A stretch of 64,000 nucleotides of DNA from Trileptium ribeirensis. Lineage: Eukaryota > Nematoda > Enoplea > Enoplida > Thoracostomopsidae. The stretch's first letter is position 1, and each line of letters starts with the position of its first letter. A program made the translations under genes and the position numbers. The notes under the pieces were generated by a model that saw nothing but the letters and a program-made list of their open reading frames with translations, ran no database searches and was not told where the DNA came from. Location: contig JASANE010018601.1 of NCBI GenBank assembly GCA_030248225.1, positions 36,585-100,584 of the forward strand. Direction: 5' to 3'. Below, one piece after another: positions 58,056 through 64,000 of this stretch.

Positions 58056-58385
58056 GATATCTCGTAAAGCGTCTGTTGTTTTGTTTATCGTTAAAATGTC
58101 CGCAATAAATAATAAAACGTTCTGCGGACAATATTCTCATACAACTAAGTTATAAATATATTTGTGTCTTAATTATTGCTTATGGCTACAGTGCGGCTTT
58201 GTGGCTTAGTAATAATCAGTGATATCTCGTAAAGTGTCCTTTTTTTGTTTTTCGTTAAAATGTCTGCAACTGAATGGTAAAACGTTCAGCGGGCAATATT
58301 ATACATCGTAGCTACAAACATTACTTGTATGCTAATTGCTGCTTGTGGCTACACTACCACTGTGCACTGCACAGATAAATGCACT
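58055..58385. repeat. Direct duplication (about 165 bp) upstream of the membrane-protein start
   Basis: TGATATCTCGTAAAGCGTCTGTTGTTTTG begins at 58055 and a close copy TGATATCTCGTAAAGTGTCC begins at 58220. Both continue with TCGTTAAAATGTC-GCAA and TAAAACGTTC-GCGG-CAATATT, and end near GCTTATGGCTACAG or GCTTGTGGCTACAC. The copy next to the gene contains its ATG; the other has CAG instead of CAT, so the start codon was lost or gained after duplication. Confidence 0.75.
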
Positions 58386-58515
58386 ATCACTATTCATGAT
58401 TTGCAAGACAAATCCAATATCATTATACAAAGCGTCAGCATGTGACGAAATACCAATTACCGTCACGCGAGTAAAACATACCGCACAAATCGTAATTAAC
58501 CACGAATTAATATGG

Positions 58516-58728
58516 CTAACACCATGAAATACGCTTTATTCCATAAACGCAGCTGGGCTTTACCAATGTTCTTGATTCCAAGGCGTCAATAAAGTCTCCG
58601 TGTCTGTTTAAGCATTTTTTCACAAAAATAATTACATCTAGTTCTTTTGCGTGATTGGTATGATCACATGTTTTGGGACTACTCTTTGGTCGAAGGCCAT
58701 ATTCAGCAGCCACAAAGGTTATTTCCAT
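58516..58728 (-). CDS. Short ORF with good start context, unrecognised
   Basis: This is a 70-codon minus-strand frame with ATG in context TTACCATGG, beginning MEITFVAAEYGLRPKSSPKT and containing DVIIFVKKCLNRHGDFIDAL. An AATAAA lies inside its last part on the same strand. No family is recognised. It could be a first exon or a chance frame; it lies upstream of the membrane-protein exon on the same strand. Confidence 0.25.
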   Translation of the reverse strand: MEITFVAAEYGLRPKSSPKTCDHTNHAKELDVIIFVKKCLNRHGDFIDALESRTLVKPSCVYGIKRISWC

Positions 58729-61700
58729 GGTAACTATTTTAATACTTGTAAATAGAATACACGTTTCTCAACATATCGTCTAATGATTAAGTAATAAGCT
58801 TGGGTTCTACACAATAGTGTAAAAATTATACGGATGTTGTCGGTCATAGGCTCAAAAAATTTGAGGCAAACTACTTATTAATTGCTTTAGTATAATTATG
58901 CGCAAATTAGAGCAGGAATAGTTGATTAAAATATAATCTTAGTTGCTCTGACTTAACATATTACTGAATTTCGTTATGAAATATCAAATGACAGGTCAGT
59001 GTTTGACGCCATATCGGTTTCTATCTACAACCTTGAAACATGTTCAATGCGTCAAAAATATTAAAAAGTTTACTTTTCGAATCTTTAACAAATGCTCGAA
59101 CTTTAGAGTTAAGAGTGTTCTGCAAACCAATTACTACTGTTTTGAGGGCGTGATTTCAACACTGTACATTAATTTATTGATGGATGTTAGTAAAAGGAAC
59201 TAGAAGTATTAGATAACTTGAAGGAAACATCAACATAAATTTAATATCAGCTCTGGGGCTAAACGATATAAACCGTTAATTCATTCCAATTTTAATAAAT
59301 ATTCAACAGTTCTCGTTCACGAACAGAAGCTCGTGCAGTCAAATGTGTGATCACGTACTCTCAGAACCTAACTAGCATTGTACTAAAGGTCATTTCAGTA
59401 AAATTTGTTAATCCACTCCAGACATACCTATGTTACAAATAAGACTACAATGTTTATCCAGCATAAAATGGTCAAAAATACTATTTAACCGTAGAAATAA
59501 CACAATGTGTAGATTTATAGATATGTATGTACGTCAACATCGCTACAACATTTCGACCTATCGGTCAAAACCATCCGACCACCCGTTACCGACTTATTAC
59601 AATCAAAAGCTACATCGTGAATTATTTGCACTTGAAATGTGATCATAATTAAATGATACAGATCCTACTATTTACGGCAGTTGAGAATTTATAAAAAATG
59701 TGATAAGTGGAAATCATAAGGCACGGTTTTAACCTGATAAGCAGAGGGTTGCGATTGCACCCCTCTAGCAAGACCAGATGCCAATCCAACAAAATTTAAA
59801 TGGCAATAGTACACGAACTGCCGCAAATTTACTGTTCCAGTGCCGACGCTAGGACCCCACCACCCCCCGCCCCGGTGAGGGAGTGCCACATCCATGGGAT
59901 TCTAGCATTTTTCGAACATATGGGTATTTATCTTTGTACCTATCGTCGTTCTCCCACTGCAAATGGTCGTTCTCCTATTCCAAATAGTCGTTAACCTCAA
60001 CTCCAAATAGTCGTTGCCCCCATTTTAATTTGTTGTTACTCACCATTTACTTTCCTTGAAAGAGGTCCTGTACATAGATTTAAGCTACTATAACATTACG
60101 GATGCACGATCGAAGTGCTGACGACATATAAAACATGCATCAATGTATGCACTTTGAATAACATATGCATTTATTAAGCGCTATTGCGTAAAGCACAACA
60201 GTTCGTCCATGAATGCAACTATTTGCTTCGAATACATAAAGTATTTGTGCTAATTCTGCGGCAGATGGGGAGTACTTAACTCAAATGATTAAGAATTATT
60301 TGAATCGTGTCAAGTGTTTAGAAGCTCCCTATTTACGTATAAGGTGTATTTACGTCAAAGCCTAAATCTTTGCCTAAGTCATTAACCCATAAACTGATTC
60401 AGGTCGTCAACACGGTTCCACTAATAGATAAAATTATATATTTATTGACAGCGATTTTTTTGGACAAGTTTCACTATCAAGTACCATTAGTAGTTCACAA
60501 AAATCCATTTATCATAAATATAGGTCTAATGGAGTGTTTCTCAATCGCACTGTCGAGCTGAGTAAAATAATACTAAAGTTGTCACTATAACTCAAAAATT
60601 ATTGACCATTTTTGCGTCGATATGTAAACCTATGCCTTCAATTGAACAATATGGAATCTAAATAGATTTTAAGATTACAGCGTATTACAGCAAATAATTT
60701 TAACCCTCCTCCTTCACGCTTTATTATCGGTTCAATATATTTGTAGCACCTCACTTCGGCTTGGCACTCGGATTCCAACGATTAGATTTGTTGTCAGTTT
60801 GCCTGTCTGACAAGGAACTTTGTTGACTACGAAAACATAAAGAGCTCTTCAATATTAGTAACCAAATCTATGGTTAGAAAGGGCTCCAAATTTCTCAAAT
60901 CTTCGGAAACATCCGAAAGATCACCGCAGGACTGTATTTAGCTTTTTACAAGGTTTGATTCAATTTAGGGTCGGCGAAGCCCGGCGCGGTCCGTTAAGGA
61001 ACTCCACATTACTAATCGCGCCCTCGATAGTAACTAGCTGAATTATCCTTATCAGAATTTGTGCAGACATATACCCAAATACATATATTTGTTGGCAAAC
61101 ATACATAATCTTATCTTTGTATATAGTATCTGCGTGGTGGAAATTGTAAGCCATTGAAAACAAATACTGTGTGTGTACATTGCGTTGTTGGCCCATACAA
61201 TGGCATTACAAACGCGAATACAAACACACCATACGCGCATTGTATATAAGAAATACTAAAATAAAACACACCCATATAATGGGGCAATATACCGTTTGAT
61301 AACATGATAGTCGTGAATGGAGTGTTTTTTGCGAACGGTATATTAGCATGAATTTTTGAGATTCAGGCTACGCTGAATCTTTATTCATACATTGGTCTTG
61401 GCTCTTGTCTATCATTGTAGAAGGCAATCACGAGATCAATACTATACAGTGCATTCCATTTATATAACTGAAAGAATTTTTATGATGCAAATATTGTATC
61501 AACCGTCGTATCTTTTAGCATTAGTTTAACTAAATCAGCACAGTTGATTACAGCTACAAGGTGTAAAGGTGGATCACTTCATGGCATAGAAGCACAAAAG
61601 CAGCGATTGAGGCATTTGCTACACCTTGTCTAGCTTAGTCTGGAAAGATACTGCTGAATGAAGTTTAGTACGATACATTTTGGGCTGCAATAATTGCTTG

Positions 61701-62684
61701 TATAGTCATAGACTTCAGTAATATCTTTCTGAATACAAAAGTGTATAGATGAACAGATTACTACTTTAAGTATAGATGCAAGACCACATTTACTATGAAC
61801 GATCAACCCACACCTATAAATTGAAAGGAATCATCAGAAATATTTAAGCGTCAATTTTAGGTCAATATGGGTAATTTCCGCCACAATTCGTCAATCGAGT
61901 CTGACGGAATAAATAGCACAAACATTAAAACAAATAAAGTAGATGTATCACATTTGCGGCACAAAATGATTGGTTTTGGGTTCATTAATTCCAAGGTTTA
62001 AACTGCCTTTAATATATTTTGAAGCCCACGTGCATGCTATGTAATTACATATTTACAGTAAAAATTTGATACAAATAGGTCCATAAATTTGCATGTCATA
62101 GATTTTAGTTCAAAAAATAAATTTTGGTTGCTGTTTTACATCTAGAAAGAAGCAACGATTTGACATTGCCTGTATATTGACATATCGCAGTGGATTGCAC
62201 ACACTAAAAATTTTAACACAACCATTATTAACTATTAGCAGGTTAGACCATTACATAGAAATTCAGGCTGTTTTTGTCTTAAAAATTACTTAAACCAATG
62301 TTATGCAATTGTGTATTATAGCTGATTCTGCAACAGACCGGTAAAGGCGTCAACTGATAAGTGTCGATAGTGGGTAGGGAAACTAACATACCTAAATGTC
62401 GTACCCCTGCCTCAAGCCACGCGGCGCGCCGGAGGAATAGCGGTCATTGGCAAACCCAACATAAAAGGTGGCACAAATTTGGGTACAATTTGGTAATAAA
62501 TAGGTGAAATTACAAGAAATTTATCACAAATTGGAAAAAATCAGGACGAAAATCTTGAGTTCGTAAAAATACCCTAGAAACGATTAACCCCGCTTAAGCC
62601 GAAAGATATTAGACACCTGTATAATGTCAACTACATGTCAATTTTACTATATCCTGCAATTTGTTGTTCCTTTTCATTATGCCC
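58729..62684. other. No gene recognised
   Basis: This is AT-rich sequence. 58840-59230 shows phrase-level similarity to 47260-47690 (ATACGGATGTTGTCGGTCAT versus ATACGAACGTTGTCAGGCAT; AACATATTACTGA-TTTCGTTA), so a dispersed repeat of about 400 bp is present in two copies. The frame at 59430-59642 (RFIDMYVRQHRYNIS...) could be an exon, but no splice context decides it. Confidence 0.4.
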
Positions 62685-63415
62685 TCAGCCCGAATTTGGT
62701 CAATTTTAAAGATACAGAGCTGAATTTGGTATCAATCATTTCAGGTTGATGAGGCGGTTCAGAAAATACTGATTTTACCCACATCCCAGAAAAATTTTTT
62801 TTCGATTTTTTGAGGTCCCAATGGTCCCCCTTGGGAACCTAAAAATTGTTTTCTTCGGAATATGGTTATATTGGGCACATTTCAACTCGGCTTGATTAGA
62901 GAAATCTACTGGTGTGTATTTTACTGAAATCTACGGCACAGTTAGAAAGTTATGAGGGACCAAGTAACCCTGAGGGGCGAAGATATAATGCAGGCCATGC
63001 CGTTCTCGACATGCTAAACCCAAGCCTTAGTCTTAGCCTAAGCTAAGTCCCTTGCATGAGGCATACACTAAGGCTAAGCCTAAATCGGTTGCCTAAGCTG
63101 TTCTTTTTCCTAAGGTTATAAAGTACCGCCCCTTAGGGTTACTTAAGCACTCATAACTTTCTAACGGAAAAACAGATTTTTCTAACAGAAACCAGTAGGT
63201 TTGTCTCATCAAGCGGAGTTGAATGGTGCCCAATATGACCATATTCCGAAGAAAAAATTTTGGGTTCCCGAGGGTGGACCACTGGGACGTTAAAAATAGA
63301 AAAATGTTTTTCATGAATATGAGTAAAGTGAGTATTTTCTGAACCGCTTCATCGAGCTGAATCGATCTATACCAGAACCAGCTCTGTATCTTCAAAATTC
63401 ACCAAGTTTTGGCTG
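62685..63415. repeat. Long foldback (inverted repeat) element
   Basis: Arms of about 310 bp (62685-62995 and 63100-63415) are imperfect reverse complements. They pair CAGAGCTGAATTTGGTATCA with its diverged inverse at the right edge, GGCGGTTCAGAAAATACT with AGTATTTTCTGAACCGC, CTTCGGAATATGGTTATATTGGGC with its inverse, and GTTAGAAAGTTATGAG with CTCATAACTTTCTAAC. The roughly 100-bp centre carries GCCATGCCGTTCTCGACATG and CTTAGTCTTAGCCTAAGC phrases found at three other sites in the window. Confidence 0.8.
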
Positions 63416-63689
63416 GGGAGATAATCGAAAAGAACCTAATTTGTTTCCAATTTTTATTAGTTACAATAATGTATCTAGCTAAGTTCATAGTTCACAATTT
63501 GGGGTAAAAATTTGAACAAAATTTGAAAGAACCTTTTTGAATTTTTAGTTCACTTGAACGTGTGAACACTGTTCAAAATTTTCAGCGTTATATTTTAGCC
63601 CATCAGGTAGAAGAAACATCTCTTGAAAATTTTTGAGCGCAAAATTTAACAAAAAATTATCAAACATCAGTAGATGAAAAATGGGCGTT

Positions 63690-63794
63690 TTACCCCCCCC
63701 CGCCCTCCTCCCAGTTTCTGAAGTCAAGTTGGTTTCCCCCTCCACATACGTGGAGGTGGAGATTGGTGATAATTATGGTTGAAATTATGCCCGG
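63690..63794. other. Leader of the ribozyme satellite
   Basis: A run of ten Cs with CCGCCCTCCTCCC, then a hairpin CCTCCACATACGTGGAGG and GGTGATAATTATGG, precedes the 58-bp array. The layout parallels 49352-49630, before ribozyme copy 1. Confidence 0.4.
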
Positions 63795-64000
63795 CTGGCC
63801 TTAAAACGTTTCGGCCATGCCAAGGGTCTCATCAGATGGCTATAGGCTACCGCTGGCCTTAAAACGTTTCGGCCATGCCAAGGGTCTCATCAGATGGCTA
63901 TTGGCTACCGCTGGCCTTAAAACGTTTCGACCATACCAAGGGTCTCATCAGATGGCTATAGGCTACCGCTGGCCTTCAAACGTTTCGACCATGCCAAGGG
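63795..64000 (-). ncRNA. 58-bp tandem satellite carrying hammerhead ribozyme cores
   Basis: Units start at 63795, 63853, 63911 and 63969, exactly 58 bp apart, and run off the window edge. On the minus strand each complete unit has CTGATGA (63829-63835, 63887-63893, 63945-63951), GACC-CTTGGCAT-GGCC or GACC-CTTGGTAT-GGTC, then GAAACGTTT. Units 1-2 have one A-C mismatch in stem II; unit 3 restores pairing (GACC/GGTC). GCC before CUGAUGA can pair with GGC after UUUUAA as helix I. Hammerhead ribozymes are known in Penelope-like elements and in metazoan retrozymes; the family here is not determined. Confidence 0.75.

Noticed and set aside
61820..61850. A further hammerhead core at ATCATCAGAAAT
   Set aside because: CTGATGATT occurs on the minus strand but no stem II and no GAAA follow at the needed distance.
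63795..64000. The 58-bp direct repeats as a CRISPR array
   Set aside because: There are no spacers; the repeats are directly adjacent, the sequence is eukaryotic, and the unit is explained by a ribozyme core.

Overview
The window looks like AT-rich nuclear DNA from an invertebrate animal. It has spliced genes with multi-kilobase introns, standard GT-AG junctions, many dead transposable elements of metazoan families (Ty3/mag-like, Penelope-like, Merlin, hAT, Tc1/mariner, piggyBac, LINE with RNase H), tandem arrays and MITEs. There is no bacterial-type gene organisation. I cannot name the phylum from the sequence alone.

Layout. (1) 1 to at least 22.6 kb, plus strand: five consecutive coding exons of a SHPRH-like (SNF2/RING ubiquitin ligase) gene at 466-671, 10633-10740, 12253-12389, 14566-14826 and 22346-22592. 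All splice phases agree. The introns are loaded with repeats: a non-autonomous hAT element (6204-7319) with a perfect 8-bp target duplication, a hAT transposase fossil (8528-8797), a degenerate Ty3/mag-like LTR retrotransposon (14861-19537) 34 bp past an exon, an exon-like sequence at 19835-19986 and a Tc1/mariner transposase fossil (21060-21940). (2) 23-31 kb: a MITE, short repeats, then a pile-up of dead elements: two Penelope-like elements (26.4-29.1 kb), a Merlin transposase (29.1-29.7 kb) and a LINE RNase H tail (29.9-30.5 kb). (3) 31-47 kb: mostly repeats, including a 460-520 bp tandem array (32.96-34.75 kb), a piggyBac remnant with intact TTAA ends (35616-36981), a 3'-terminal exon of an unrecognised minus-strand gene (38329-38753) and a MITE (39392-39977). 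(4) 47.9-54.5 kb: a 1.4-kb block almost lacking G and T, then a compact minus-strand cluster of small intronless ORFs, one resembling the metazoan F54H12.2-like (virus-derived, capsid-like) family, interleaved with hammerhead-ribozyme motifs, then a GC-richer block of unknown nature. (5) 55-64 kb: a hAT MITE, the first exon of a probable multi-membrane-span (ABC-transporter TMD0-like) gene, a large foldback element and, at the right edge, a 58-bp tandem satellite.

The most interesting signal is the hammerhead system. The conserved core (CUGAUGA, stem II, GAAAC) occurs on the minus strand in each complete 58-bp unit at 63795-64000 and in two isolated copies at about 49.64 and 50.15 kb. Stem II shows compensatory changes between copies (GGCC/GGCC, GACC/GGTC, UCCC/GGGA). 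The two isolated copies sit downstream of minus-strand ORFs of the virus-like cluster in the same orientation, so ribozymes may punctuate a polycistronic transcript, or the cluster may have been inserted into or mobilised with a ribozyme-bearing retroelement. Everything about activity is inference.
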